Positions 13,554 to 22,167 of a stretch of DNA of 64,000 nucleotides are shown piece by piece. The notes beneath the pieces were generated by a model. That model did not search any database, had not been told where the DNA came from, and was given only the letters and a program-made list of their open reading frames with translations. The position numbers and the translations under genes were made by a program. Origin of the DNA: Enterococcus gallinarum NBRC 100675 (GTDB lineage Bacteria; Bacillota; Bacilli; Lactobacillales; Enterococcaceae); the NCBI RefSeq assembly GCF_001544275.1, contig NZ_BCQE01000005.1, positions 62,001-126,000 of the forward strand. Reading direction: 5' to 3'. Within the stretch, counting starts at the first letter, position 1; the number at the start of each line of letters is the position of its first letter.

Positions 13554-14591
13554 TTAAAGGGTTGCCCCTTTTAAAATCTCATTGGCACAGGCTTCATCTG
13601 TGATGAGCCATGTTTGTTTTGGTGCATTTTTCATGTATGCATTGATCGCTTTGGCTTTTGATTTACCACCTGCGATTGCGAAAATGATCGGCACGTTCTG
13701 CAAGTCCTTCAACTGCAGTCCGATACGAGGAATCTTATAAACGACCTCGCCTGCTTCATTAAAGAAATAACCGAAGGATTCCGCTACTGCATTCTTTTGT
13801 TTCAGCATCAGGATCTCTTTTTCTGACATCTTTCTTCGAGCTGCCATATGCAATGCTCGTCCAATACTATGAATAACACAATTTGCTTGACTTATCAAGT
13901 TTAAGACATCAAGGATCGCTGGTTCTTTCAACAAAAATTCATAGGTGTTCGTGCTTAATTGTTCCGGTACAAATAGGGAACGATAATTACCATTGGTACG
14001 CATCGCCATCACTGATCCGACTGAATTTGCCTGAACATTGACTGCTTCTCCGATGCCCCCTCTGGCTGGGACAAACAAGTTATGGCGTTTGCCAGTTTCA
14101 AGATTGCCTAGTTCTTCGGCAACTTTTGCCATTGTTGTACCGCCCATCACAGCGATCGTATTCTCACCATCTGGCAGCAATAAGTCTAACGACTCATTAA
14201 GCAGCTGACCGAATTCAGCAATCACTTTTGGTTGACGGTCCCCATCACCGCTGGCAATCAAGCAACGATCAATCCCGAAGTACTCGGATAACCGCTTCTC
14301 TGTTTGATGCATGCCAAACAATTGATCCATCAAACTGCCGATTTTTGTATAGATTTCTTCGCCATAGGCCGTTAATTGCATACCGCTTTTAGACGAATCA
14401 ATCAATTTAAGTTTTTTGAGGATATCCGTTTCAGACCTCAACACACGTTCCGTCATTGCTAAGCTTTCAGACAATGTCCGCCGTCCTACTGGTTGCATCC
14501 AATAGATAGTCCGTAAAATACGGTAACGTTCTTGAAGCACCGCGAGGATATCCGGGGTGATTGCCTCAATCAATTTCAATTCATCGAGCAT
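13554..14591 (-). CDS. cggR: Central glycolytic genes repressor
   Basis: 345 aa SorC/DeoR-type regulator. An N-terminal helix-turn-helix spans about 40-75 (RRTLSESLAMTERVLRSETDIL), followed by a sugar-binding domain related to NagB-like folds (TIAVMGGTTMAKVAEEL, ARGGIGEAVNVQANS, FAIAGGKSKAKAI). In Bacillus, CggR binds upstream of its own operon and is released by fructose-1,6-bisphosphate; the same role is inferred here from its position as first gene of the glycolytic cluster. The ATG is preceded by GGGAGG. The leader between promoter and start contains a GGAC-A7-GTCC element that could be part of the operator. Confidence 0.95.
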   Translation of the reverse strand: MLDELKLIEAITPDILAVLQERYRILRTIYWMQPVGRRTLSESLAMTERVLRSETDILKKLKLIDSSKSGMQLTAYGEEIYTKIGSLMDQLFGMHQTEKRLSEYFGIDRCLIASGDGDRQPKVIAEFGQLLNESLDLLLPDGENTIAVMGGTTMAKVAEELGNLETGKRHNLFVPARGGIGEAVNVQANSVGSVMAMRTNGNYRSLFVPEQLSTNTYEFLLKEPAILDVLNLISQANCVIHSIGRALHMAARRKMSEKEILMLKQKNAVAESFGYFFNEAGEVVYKIPRIGLQLKDLQNVPIIFAIAGGKSKAKAINAYMKNAPKQTWLITDEACANEILKGATL

Positions 14592-14607
14592 TTTGCATCC
14601 TCCCGTT

Positions 14608-14622
14608 GGACTTTTTTTGTCC
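14608..14622. promoter_or_regulatory. Candidate CggR operator element
   Basis: GGACAAAAAAAGTCC, a small palindrome just upstream of the cggR ribosome binding site and downstream of its promoter. The assignment to CggR is inference from position and loose resemblance to GGGAC-containing Bacillus operators. Confidence 0.35.
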
Positions 14623-14684
14623 TACAATGACTTAAAATGACCCATCTATTCCAAAAAAAATTTAATTCATCTCTTACACCAATA

Positions 14685-14713
14685 ATAGTAGCACTTCTGG
14701 ACGCCTCATGCAA
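14685..14713 (-). promoter_or_regulatory. Promoter of the cggR-gap-pgk-tpiA-eno operon
   Basis: Minus-strand -35 TTGCAT and -10 TACTAT with a 17-bp spacer, leaving an untranslated leader of about 85 nt before cggR. The interval 14714-15038 to rpoN holds no gene. Confidence 0.6.
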
Positions 14714-14860
14714 CTATTTCAATTATAAAAAATGATTCTCCAAACTTTTTTTAACCGTAAAGCGGATTCTTATCACAGCCAAAAATAGCTTTCAAACGAG
14801 TAAAAGAAATCAACAAAGAAAAACCCGAGCAAAAGGATTAGTGACCGCCTATGAAAAGCG

Positions 14861-14891
14861 GGCAGAGCTATTTATCACAAGTAGCCCTGCC
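14861..14891 (-). terminator. Possible rpoN terminator
   Basis: Minus-strand GGCAGGGCTA pairs with TAGCTCTGCC (11-nt loop), followed only by CGCTTTTC. It is about 150 bp after the rpoN stop and has a weak T tract. Confidence 0.4.
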
Positions 14892-15038
14892 TTTGCTACG
14901 GTTATATGAAACCCAAATTGCTTACCTGTCTTCTTATGTATGAGAGTGTATGAGAGGCGGGGGCATTGGACTTTTTGCCGTCATTCTTGTTGAATCTTTC
15001 TTCAATAGCTAGACCAGAACAAGAACTGTATCGAAAAA

Positions 15039-16355
15039 TCAATCAAACCGCTTTCGTTTAGAAGATCCGGGAATATTAAGAGCCTCACGATACTTGGCAA
15101 CAGTCCGGCGAGAAATTTCCACTTCTTCCGCTTTTAACAAATCAGCCAATTTTTGATCAGAAAGCGGCTTCTGCTTATTCTCTTCGTTGATCAAAGCTGC
15201 CAATCGCCGCTTGATCGCTTCCGTGGTGACATCCTCTCCACTTTGGGTGGACACTTTTTGGCCAAAGAAGGACTTCAGTTCAAAAACACCAAATTCTGTC
15301 TCCAAATATTTCCCATTGACGGCACGACTGACTGTCGATTCGTGAATACCTAATTCGTCAGCGATTTCTTTGAGGATCAATGGCTTCAATGGTCGATCAG
15401 CTTTTAAGAAGAAGGCTTGCTGATGATGAACGATCGCTTCTCCCACTCGATAGATAGTATCCCCTCGCTGTTGGAGTGTCTTTTTTAACCATGCAAATTC
15501 TTGGGCTTTGTTGTCTAAATATTTCTTTACCTCAGCATCGCCACTTTGTTTTAATTGATCAAAATAGTGTTGTTGGAAACGGACTTCCGGCATTGCTCGT
15601 CGATTAGAGGTAACCACTGGCTGGCCTTCAGTAATCGTAACTCGCAAATCTGGGATGATATACAAACCATCTGTAGACCCAAAGGCCGCCCCTGGTGTCG
15701 GGGTCAACGTTTGAATATAGTCAAACACCTTCTGAATTTCTGAAAGCGAAACTGCTAGATTTTTCGCTATTTTGTCCCACTTACGCTCTGCTAATTCCGT
15801 GAACCATTCTTCAAGAACGATATAGGCGAGTTCTGGTGCAGCATCGTCCCGTTCAGTTTGAAGCATGAGGCATTCTCGTAGATCTCGTGCGCCGACACCC
15901 GCTGGATCCAACTGCTGAATCAATGTCAATGCATCGAGCATCTGAATTTCTGAAGCTCCGATCATTTGACCAGCCTTCACCAAATCAATGGTCAAAAATC
16001 CATTCAAATCAATATATTCCACTAGAAATAACACGACGGTGCGTAGAAAGGTGTCACGGTAATTTAAATGGATTTGATCGATCAAATACTCAAAGAGCGA
16101 ACTTCCTCTATTTGGGATCTGATTCAAATATTCATTGAATTGCTCAGGTGTCCCACTGCCTTGGGTATAACTCGTCGGATATTCATGGTCCGTTAAATCG
16201 ATCAGAGGATTCTCTAATGCCTGATTATCTACGAAAGCAAGCAGTTCATCTGATGAAAATTGCAGCACTTGGATCGACTGCTGTAATTTCTGCGTCATCG
16301 CCAACTTTTGTGTCTGTTTTTGTTGTTGCGAAAATTGTTGTTGAAATTTCATCAT
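15039..16355 (-). CDS. rpoN: RNA polymerase sigma-54 factor
   Basis: 438 aa. It directs RNA polymerase to -24/-12 promoters that need ATP-dependent activators; in enterococci these mainly drive sugar PTS operons through LevR-like activators. Region I is the Gln-rich N-terminus (FQQQFSQQQKQTQKLAMTQKLQQS), which binds activator. The central core-binding domain is followed by an HTH (LGIHESTVSRAVNG), and the RpoN box RRTVAKYREA lies at about 416-425. The start is MMKF with AGAGG upstream. No sigma-54-type promoter or activator gene was seen in this window, so the targets lie elsewhere. Confidence 0.96.
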   Translation of the reverse strand: MMKFQQQFSQQQKQTQKLAMTQKLQQSIQVLQFSSDELLAFVDNQALENPLIDLTDHEYPTSYTQGSGTPEQFNEYLNQIPNRGSSLFEYLIDQIHLNYRDTFLRTVVLFLVEYIDLNGFLTIDLVKAGQMIGASEIQMLDALTLIQQLDPAGVGARDLRECLMLQTERDDAAPELAYIVLEEWFTELAERKWDKIAKNLAVSLSEIQKVFDYIQTLTPTPGAAFGSTDGLYIIPDLRVTITEGQPVVTSNRRAMPEVRFQQHYFDQLKQSGDAEVKKYLDNKAQEFAWLKKTLQQRGDTIYRVGEAIVHHQQAFFLKADRPLKPLILKEIADELGIHESTVSRAVNGKYLETEFGVFELKSFFGQKVSTQSGEDVTTEAIKRRLAALINEENKQKPLSDQKLADLLKAEEVEISRRTVAKYREALNIPGSSKRKRFD

Positions 16356-16406
16356 TTTACCTCTTGTTTTTTCTGAGAAAATTGGTTAAACTGTTATTTG
16401 TGCTTC

Positions 16407-16478
16407 GCGCCTTTAGTGTAGTGGATATCACGTAAGATTCCGGTTCTTGAGACGGGGGTTCGATTCCCTCAAGGCGCG
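16407..16478 (+). tRNA. tRNA-Arg (anticodon CCG)
   Basis: 72-nt cloverleaf: acceptor GCGCCTT pairs with AAGGCGC, discriminator G. The anticodon stem TAAGA/TCTTG holds the loop TTCCGGT (anticodon CCG), the variable loop is 4 nt, and the T arm GGGGG-TTCGATT-CCCTC is present. CCA is not encoded. It stands alone between rpoN and rpoE and reads the codon CGG. Confidence 0.93.
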
Positions 16479-16530
16479 TTTTTCATTTCATTTATAGTAT
16501 ACTTTATCTCAAGGGATAATTCAAAAGACC

Positions 16531-16565
16531 ACGGAAGTGCTGTCAGCACTTCCGTTTTTTTGTTT
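16531..16565 (+). terminator. Terminator downstream of the tRNA
   Basis: ACGGAAGTGCT/AGCACTTCCGT (3-nt loop) followed by a T-rich run on the plus strand. It can stop the tRNA transcript and could also block read-through from the converging rpoE. Confidence 0.75.
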
Positions 16566-16633
16566 TTATTTTGATTGGTCTCTTGCCATCTTCCATACAC
16601 TGTTGCCTTTGCTAGACACAAAAAAGAAGAGGA

Positions 16634-17239
16634 TTATTCCTCTTCTTCCTCGTCATCAAATTCGTCTTCTTCATCATCATCGATGATCGTTAGATCTTCT
16701 TCAATGTTCCCTGGTAGTTCCTCTTCGTCATCATCGTTATTGTCTGCACCAATTTCTTGCAGATCTGAGTTATATGCGGAGATTTCTTCATCCTCATCGT
16801 CATCATCGTCAAAAAGATCCTCTTCATCGTCATCAGACAAATCAGTATCCTCTGGGTCATCATCGTTATAATCGATCGCGTCTTCATCGTCACTAATAAA
16901 GGCATTAACTTTCTTACGTTTGCGACGACGCGGTGTATCTTCATCTTCATCATCGATTCCGTGGTTGACTTCTTCATCGATTGAGTCGATCGCATACCAT
17001 GAACGCAATCCCCAGCGATTGTCTCCCAAAGAAATAAAACTGCCATCGATATTCAAGTCTGTATAAAACTGCGCCAAAGAATCACGAATCTCGCTGTCCG
17101 AAGTTTCTAGATAGTTTTGGATTTGGTTGACTAAATCAGAAAAATCCATCACGTCACCGCGTTGCTCTAAAATCGCATGGGCAACTTCGATCATTGACAA
17201 TTCGTTTTTATTTACACCTTCAAATACATTAATTTCCAA
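16634..17239 (-). CDS. rpoE: DNA-directed RNA polymerase delta subunit
   Basis: About 201 aa, Gram-positive delta subunit that raises RNA polymerase selectivity and recycling. An N-terminal HARE-HTH globular domain spans roughly residues 10-90 ([31 protein letters not shown]). A long, disordered, very acidic tail (Asp/Glu runs) follows from about 100 to the end. Start choice: an in-frame GTG at 17246-17248 lies only 1 nt after AAAGGA, too close to be used well. The TTG at 17237-17239 is 10 nt from the same site and gives the family-like N-terminus MEINVFEG, so I prefer TTG. The tail has an unusually repetitive GAT/GAA composition. Confidence 0.93.
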   Translation of the reverse strand: MEINVFEGVNKNELSMIEVAHAILEQRGDVMDFSDLVNQIQNYLETSDSEIRDSLAQFYTDLNIDGSFISLGDNRWGLRSWYAIDSIDEEVNHGIDDEDEDTPRRRKRKKVNAFISDDEDAIDYNDDDPEDTDLSDDDEEDLFDDDDDEDEEISAYNSDLQEIGADNNDDDEEELPGNIEEDLTIIDDDEEDEFDDEEEEE

Positions 17240-17325
17240 ACGGGACACGTCCTTTCACAGTCTACTCCTAATCATACAAAAATGTGAGGCAAATTGCAAT
17301 TTATTCTTTCAAAATTTGCATTTAT

Positions 17326-17763
17326 TTAAGCAGTAAACTCCAAAGAAAGTTTGTATTCTCCTACTTTGTCTTCCATCATAAATAAATCATAATGGACATC
17401 GACTTTACCTGAATAAGGACGATCTTTCAGACTGACATGTAGGTGACTTGTATATGTATGGAAATGCATCGTGCCATAAGGCGTTTGATAACTTGTTTCT
17501 AAACGCTCTTTGTAAGCGAATTTCAAGCGTGTCCGCATTTCTCCCGAGCGAATCAGTTGGATCACGCCATCTGGCATAATTTTCATCGTCACTGGTACTT
17601 CGGCTCCTTCTGGTTGAATCTCTTTGTATCTCAGATACAGCGTATCGCCGATTTTGACCGCCTGTCCTTGTAAATCAAACAAAAAATCTTGTGTTTCTCC
17701 CGCTTGTTCGACCTTTGTCGTTAAATGGATCGAAATCGGAATTCCTTGTGACAATTCCCTCAT
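17326..17763 (-). CDS. DUF1934 (YwiB-like) calycin-fold protein
   Basis: 145 aa, full length for the family. Beta-strand rich with no signal peptide or membrane segment; the family adopts a small beta-barrel and has no established function. Motifs seen are VPVTMKIMPDGVIQLIRSG and the C-terminal YDLFMMEDKVGEYKLSLEF. The ATG is preceded by AAGGAGG. It is 78 bp upstream of rpoE on the same strand, an association seen in other Firmicutes, so co-expression is likely. The gap shows no clear terminator. Confidence 0.8.
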   Translation of the reverse strand: MRELSQGIPISIHLTTKVEQAGETQDFLFDLQGQAVKIGDTLYLRYKEIQPEGAEVPVTMKIMPDGVIQLIRSGEMRTRLKFAYKERLETSYQTPYGTMHFHTYTSHLHVSLKDRPYSGKVDVHYDLFMMEDKVGEYKLSLEFTA

Positions 17764-17896
17764 GATAGTGTGCCTCCTTAGCAGATTTCAGTTCCATTTT
17801 TCCTTTTTTCCCCTCTTTTGTCAATCATTTCAGCTAAAACATCCACTATAGAACGTTTTCTTAGCTTTTTGATTAAGTTTTTTCATGATCTTCATA

Positions 17897-17902
17897 TATA
17901 AT
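17897..17902 (+). promoter_or_regulatory. -10 element for the lipL operon
   Basis: TATAAT about 40 nt before the lipL start, with only a weak -35 (TAAGTT) at 17 bp. An AAGGAG site follows. Confidence 0.45.
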
Positions 17903-17942
17903 AGTAGGAGATCTTATTATTGAAGGAGAATCCAAGCCTACC

Positions 17943-18773
17943 GTGACCATTGAAATGATTGATCAAATGTTGCCATTTGATCCCCAAACTACCGAGAATC
18001 GTTTTTTACCGTTTGCATTGACCGATGTATTGAGTGAATATGCAGGCGTTCATCATCAGGAATTTTTACACTTTTGGCAGTTGCCTGATACCATGATTTT
18101 AGGAATGAAAGATACCCGAGTGCCTTATTTCACCGAAGGGATATCCGCTTTGACGACTGCTGGCTTTCAACCAATCATCCGCAACTCAGGCGGGCTTGGG
18201 GTCATCAACGATGCCGGCGTTCTGAATGTATCGTGGATTTTCCCAAAAGCGTTAGCTGCTACTACAGATGCGGCTTATCAGCGAATGGTCGACTTGATGC
18301 GAGAAGCATTTCCCGAAAAAGAAATTGCTGCCTATGAAATCCCAAACTCTTATTGTCCTGGTACCTTTGACTTGAGTATGGACGGAAAGAAAATCGCAGG
18401 GACTGCCCAGCGCAGGATCAAAGCAGGTATTGCAGTCATGATGTACCTTAGTGTCAATGGCGACCAACACTATCGAGGAGAAGTAGTAAGAACGTTTTAT
18501 CAAACAAGCTTGAAAGAGCAGTTTGGTACGAATGGCTATCCCGCCGTTGAACCTACCAGTATGACGACACTCCAAGATGTGCTTCAGTGCTCTTTCTCTG
18601 TATCAGAAGCTGCCTCACGTCTGCAAGAGGCCTTGATGCGGCTAACTAAGTCCTCTCTCAGCCCTGTGACTGCATCCGATTGGGTTGAAAAAAATGATCA
18701 AGCGGCATTATTAGAGACTCGTATGACCAGTATGTATCAACGAAATCAACCGATAAAGGAGAGTTCACAATGA
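17943..18773 (+). CDS. lipL: Octanoyl-[GcvH]:protein N-octanoyltransferase (lipoate ligase family)
   Basis: 276 aa of the biotin/lipoate ligase fold. In Bacillus, LipL moves octanoyl from GcvH to E2 subunits during lipoate assembly. Visible features are the RNSGGLGVINDAGVLN substrate loop (80-95) and the signature SYCPGTFDLS with the probable nucleophile Cys138, followed by GKKIAGTAQRR (148-158). This Cys-containing motif separates LipL from LplA ligases. The GTG start at 17943 is 14 nt from AAGGAG, a long spacing; no better start is in frame upstream. The stop overlaps the next gene (ATGA). GcvH and dehydrogenase complexes are not in the window, so the substrate is inferred. Confidence 0.82.
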   Translation: MTIEMIDQMLPFDPQTTENRFLPFALTDVLSEYAGVHHQEFLHFWQLPDTMILGMKDTRVPYFTEGISALTTAGFQPIIRNSGGLGVINDAGVLNVSWIFPKALAATTDAAYQRMVDLMREAFPEKEIAAYEIPNSYCPGTFDLSMDGKKIAGTAQRRIKAGIAVMMYLSVNGDQHYRGEVVRTFYQTSLKEQFGTNGYPAVEPTSMTTLQDVLQCSFSVSEAASRLQEALMRLTKSSLSPVTASDWVEKNDQAALLETRMTSMYQRNQPIKESSQ

Positions 18774-20140
18774 GCATCCCATATAAATATCAAACTCTTG
18801 CTATTGAAAAAGTATTCCGTGATCCTGTACACAACTATGTGCATGTGCAGCATCAAGTGATCTTGGACTTGATCAATTCGAAAGAAGTACAGCGCCTGCG
18901 AAGGATCAAACAACTAGGAACTTCTTCGTTTACTTTTCATGGTGCTGAACATAGTCGCTTCTCACATTCGTTAGGGGTTTACGAAATTAGCCGCCGTATC
19001 TGTGATTTGTTTCAACGAAATTTCCCAGTTGAAAAAGTTGGGTCTGATGGCTGGGATGACCGGGAACGCTTGGTCACGCTTTGTGCTGCTTTGTTGCATG
19101 ATGTTGGCCATGGCCCTTATTCTCACACTTTTGAACATATTTTTCATACCGATCACGAAGCCATCACTGTAGCGATCATTACTTCTCCAGAAACAGAAGT
19201 CTATCAAATCCTCAATCGTGTGGAAGAAGGTTTTCCTGAAAAAGTGGCCAGTGTTATTACTAAGACATACCCAAACCCACAAGTGGTGCAAATGATTTCC
19301 AGTCAGATCGATGCGGATCGCATGGATTATTTACTGCGGGATGCATATTTCACGGGAACGGAATACGGCACATTTGATTTGACGCGTATTCTGCGAGTCA
19401 TTCGTCCCTATGCTGGCGGGATCGCATTCTCTATGAGTGGCATGCATGCGGTAGAAGATTATATTGTCAGCCGCTATCAAATGTATGTCCAAGTCTATTT
19501 CCATGCCAGTTCTCGGGGAATGGAAGTTATCTTGGCACATTTACTAAATCGCGCTGCCGAATTGTATCAAGAACATGAAGAACTTTTCCAATCGCATTCC
19601 CAGCTTTTGCTGCCCTTTCTTAAACAGCACTTTACTTTGGAAGAATACCTAAAACTAGACGATGGCGTCTTGAATACGTACTTCACTCAGTGGACGGAAG
19701 AAAATGATCCGATTCTTAGTGACTTAGCCAAACGATTCTTGAACCGCAAACCGCTGAAGTCTGCACGTTTTGAAGAAGACACTCAATTGCCATTGATTCA
19801 TGAACTGCAATCTCTTGTCGAAAAAGTCGGTTTTAACCCCGACTATTACACAGCAATCAATTCTAGTTTCGATTTACCTTATGACTTTTATCGCCCAACT
19901 TCCGGCATGCATCGGACACAAATCGAACTGCAAGAAAAAGACGGCTCCCTAGTGGAATTATCCAAGGCTAGTCAACTAGTAGCTGCACTTGCTGGGCAAA
20001 CACAAGGAGACCAGCGCTTTTATTTCCCAAAAGAAATGATTGACCCCGCACTACAAAATCACTATGATTTATTTTGGGATACGTATCAAGAGTTTGCGAA
20101 ACATATTCGCAATGGTGCCTTGATCAATACGAACAACTAG
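18770..20140 (+). CDS. HD-domain phosphohydrolase, dNTP triphosphatase-like (YwfO family)
   Basis: 456 aa SAMHD1-like HD protein. Metal ligands are all present: H66, H110-D111 (LLHDVGHGPYSHTFEH) and D183 in QIDADRMDYLLRD. The N-terminal FRDPVHNYV and LGTSSFTFHGAEHSRFSHSLGVYE match the family. Length and motifs fit the Enterococcus faecalis homologue EF1143, described as a tetrameric nucleotide-activated dNTPase, so control of dNTP pools is the likely role. The start overlaps the lipL stop by 4 nt and has AAAGGAGAG upstream, so the two are translationally coupled. The C-terminal half is a less conserved helical domain. Confidence 0.88.
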   Translation: MSIPYKYQTLAIEKVFRDPVHNYVHVQHQVILDLINSKEVQRLRRIKQLGTSSFTFHGAEHSRFSHSLGVYEISRRICDLFQRNFPVEKVGSDGWDDRERLVTLCAALLHDVGHGPYSHTFEHIFHTDHEAITVAIITSPETEVYQILNRVEEGFPEKVASVITKTYPNPQVVQMISSQIDADRMDYLLRDAYFTGTEYGTFDLTRILRVIRPYAGGIAFSMSGMHAVEDYIVSRYQMYVQVYFHASSRGMEVILAHLLNRAAELYQEHEELFQSHSQLLLPFLKQHFTLEEYLKLDDGVLNTYFTQWTEENDPILSDLAKRFLNRKPLKSARFEEDTQLPLIHELQSLVEKVGFNPDYYTAINSSFDLPYDFYRPTSGMHRTQIELQEKDGSLVELSKASQLVAALAGQTQGDQRFYFPKEMIDPALQNHYDLFWDTYQEFAKHIRNGALINTNN

Positions 20141-20149
20141 GAGGAAGTT

Positions 20150-20971
20150 ATGAGCATCAAACTGATTGCTATCGATATCGATGGCACGTTACTGAACAAT
20201 GATCGAAAAATCACACCTGGAGTGTATCAAGCACTAAAAGCTGCGGAGGCACAGGGTGTTCGAATCGTCTTATGTACTGGCCGTCCCTTAACAGGTGTCC
20301 AAGATTTATTAAGTGAACTAGACTTGTTTTCAGAAACGGACTACGTAATCACATATAATGGTTCTCTCGTACAGAAGACTAAAACAAAAGAAATCGTTTC
20401 TGAATTCGGATTGACGCATGAAGAATACTTAGAAGTAGAAATGACTGCCCGTAAATTAGGGGTTCATTTGCATGTGGAAACCCAAGATACGATGTACACA
20501 GCGAATCGAGACATCAGTCCTTATACCGTCTATGAAGCCTTTTTGGTCAATATGCCTTTGAAATATCGTACACCGGAAGAAATGACTGCGGATCTGAATA
20601 TCATCAAAATGATGATGATCGATGAGCCTGAATTGATCGATGCTATTATTCCGCAATTACCAACTTCATTGACTGAGCGTTTCAATATCGTCAAAAGTGC
20701 GCCATTTTTCTTAGAAGTCTTGAATAAGAAAGCTCATAAAGGGGCTGCGGTTCAGAAGCTAGCTGAGGAATTAGACATCTCACAAGCAGAAGTCATGGCG
20801 ATTGGTGATAACGAAAATGATCTAACGATGGTCGAATATGCGGGTCTTGGCGTTGCAATGGCTAATGCAACAGAAAACGTCAAACAAGCGGCCGACATTA
20901 TCACTGCTTCCAATGAAGAAGACGGTGTAGCTAAAGTTATCAATGACTATGTGTTAAATGAACTAAAATAA
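20150..20971 (+). CDS. Cof-type HAD-IIB phosphatase
   Basis: 273 aa. Motif I is D9-I-D11-G-T with the nucleophile and acid Asp, motif II is VLCTGRP, and motif IV is IGDNENDLTMVEYAG. A large C2B cap lies between about 85 and 190. These enzymes dephosphorylate sugar phosphates, FMN or pyridoxal phosphate with broad specificity; the substrate cannot be read from sequence. It is third in the lipL operon, 9 bp after the HD gene with GGAGG upstream, and ends before a bidirectional terminator. Confidence 0.88.
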   Translation: MSIKLIAIDIDGTLLNNDRKITPGVYQALKAAEAQGVRIVLCTGRPLTGVQDLLSELDLFSETDYVITYNGSLVQKTKTKEIVSEFGLTHEEYLEVEMTARKLGVHLHVETQDTMYTANRDISPYTVYEAFLVNMPLKYRTPEEMTADLNIIKMMMIDEPELIDAIIPQLPTSLTERFNIVKSAPFFLEVLNKKAHKGAAVQKLAEELDISQAEVMAIGDNENDLTMVEYAGLGVAMANATENVKQAADIITASNEEDGVAKVINDYVLNELK

Positions 20972-20977
20972 GAGAGT

Positions 20978-21024
20978 AAAAAAGACAACGATCACTGCCT
21001 TTATGCATGATCGTTGTCTTTTTG
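20978..21024. terminator. Bidirectional terminator
   Basis: AAAAGACAACGATCA pairs with TGATCGTTGTCTTTT, a 15-bp stem with A and T tracts on both sides, between the HAD gene (+) and the NUDIX gene (-). Confidence 0.85.
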
Positions 21025-21462
21025 ATTTACCCATTGTTTCACTGCCCAGGCATGACTGCCGCGTTTCAATAAATGAATGGCTTCTTCTGATGTATGCCAC
21101 GAAAGTTGGTTGTGTTGTTCTGTTGGCTCACCTATTTTTTGCCAATCGGTCATCAAATAAAAATAGGCCGGATGATGGTAATACGTTTCTCGATGTCGCG
21201 AGTAAAAATAATCAACCGCCTCCCCTAAATAACTGGCGATCTTTCCTGCAAATCCTACTTCTTCGACCAATTCCCGTTTGATCGTTTCTTCCTTCGATTC
21301 ACCGGGTTCAATCTCCCCTCCTGGTAAAAAAAAGGCGCCATTTGGCGCTTGGACCAAAATCACTTGTTGGTGTTCATTCGGAATCACGACATAGGCACCG
21401 AATCGTGAAATATAGTCAGCCCCCGGCTCTTTTTGCCCAAACACTTTCTCCTTGTTCCCCAT
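21001..21462 (-). CDS. NUDIX hydrolase
   Basis: About 153 aa. The complete NUDIX box GGEIEPGES...RELVEEVGF (Gx5Ex7REUxEExGU) marks a metal-dependent hydrolase of nucleoside diphosphate derivatives. The substrate is unknown; family members include mutT-like sanitisers and ADP-ribose pyrophosphatases. An upstream in-frame ATG at 21475-21477 exists, but the internal ATG at 21460-21462 is preceded by GGAGGG at good spacing, so I choose that. Single-gene unit, convergent with the HAD gene. Confidence 0.85.
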   Translation of the reverse strand: MGNKEKVFGQKEPGADYISRFGAYVVIPNEHQQVILVQAPNGAFFLPGGEIEPGESKEETIKRELVEEVGFAGKIASYLGEAVDYFYSRHRETYYHHPAYFYLMTDWQKIGEPTEQHNQLSWHTSEEAIHLLKRGSHAWAVKQWVNQKDNDHA

Positions 21463-21607
21463 GTTTCCCTCCATCATCTCTTTCTTTCCATTCTACCTTA
21501 GGAAGCCACTGGCGACAAGCTGCAACTTGACGGGGTGCACTTTTCTTACCACAAAAAATCGGGTTGTGTTATCATAGGCTTACCACAATTGAAAGGATGA
21601 ATGACAA

Positions 21608-21982
21608 ATGAAAATGGCACATACTTGTGTGCGAGTGAAAGATCTTGAAGCATCACTTGCATTTTATCAAGAAGCATTCGGTTTTGAAGAATCGCGCCGT
21701 CGTGATTTTCCAGAAAATAAATTTACGTTGGTTTACTTGACATTACCAGGAGATGATTATGAATTAGAATTAACTTATAACTATGATCATCCCGGCTATG
21801 ATCTAGGTGACGGCTATGGTCATATCGCGATCAGTACCGATGATTTAGAGAAACTTCACGAGCAGCATAAAGCAGCTGGTTTTGATGTTACTGACTTAAA
21901 AGGCTTGCCTGGTACTTCTCCTTCTTACTATTTCGTGAAAGACCCAGATGGCTACAAAATAGAAGTGATTCGCGAAAAATAA
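21608..21982 (+). CDS. gloA: Glyoxalase I (lactoylglutathione lyase, VOC family)
   Basis: 124 aa single VOC domain. The metal ligands expected from E. coli GloA are present at matching places: H5, E54 (ELTYN), H72 (GHIAI) and E119 (GYKIEVI). GloA detoxifies methylglyoxal as its thiol adduct, which fits a strongly glycolytic organism; the thiol cofactor used here is unknown. The ATG is preceded by AAAGGATG. The gene is followed immediately by an unusual large hairpin. Confidence 0.85.
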   Translation: MKMAHTCVRVKDLEASLAFYQEAFGFEESRRRDFPENKFTLVYLTLPGDDYELELTYNYDHPGYDLGDGYGHIAISTDDLEKLHEQHKAAGFDVTDLKGLPGTSPSYYFVKDPDGYKIEVIREK

Positions 21983-22128
21983 AAAAAGTACTGTGACTTA
22001 AGTGCAGCAACAAATGGACGATCCGAACGATAGCGAAATTGCATCTACTCTCTGGTAGGTCCTCGCAATTTCGTGGAAAAAGTCAGTTCGGATAGCTTCC
22101 TTTGTTTTCCTTTTGTCACAGTTTTTTA
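21983..22128. other. Large multi-bulged hairpin, possible structured RNA or repeat element
   Basis: Five nested, collinear complementary segments: ACTGTGAC (21990)/GTCACAGT (22115), AACAAA (22009)/TTTGTT (22101), TCCGAAC (22022)/GTTCGGA (22086), CGAAATTGC (22034)/GCAATTTCG (22065), CTAC (22045)/GTAG (22055). It is flanked by A7 and T6 runs. Much larger than an ordinary terminator. Confidence 0.7.
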
Positions 22129-22167
22129 TTCATTGCTGCTGTCAAAACAGCTGGAAGGAGAATGCTT

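Noticed and set aside
21983..22128. 6S RNA interpretation of the long hairpin
   Set aside because: Length and bubble positions do not clearly match the 6S model, and no promoter is evident at its 5' end.
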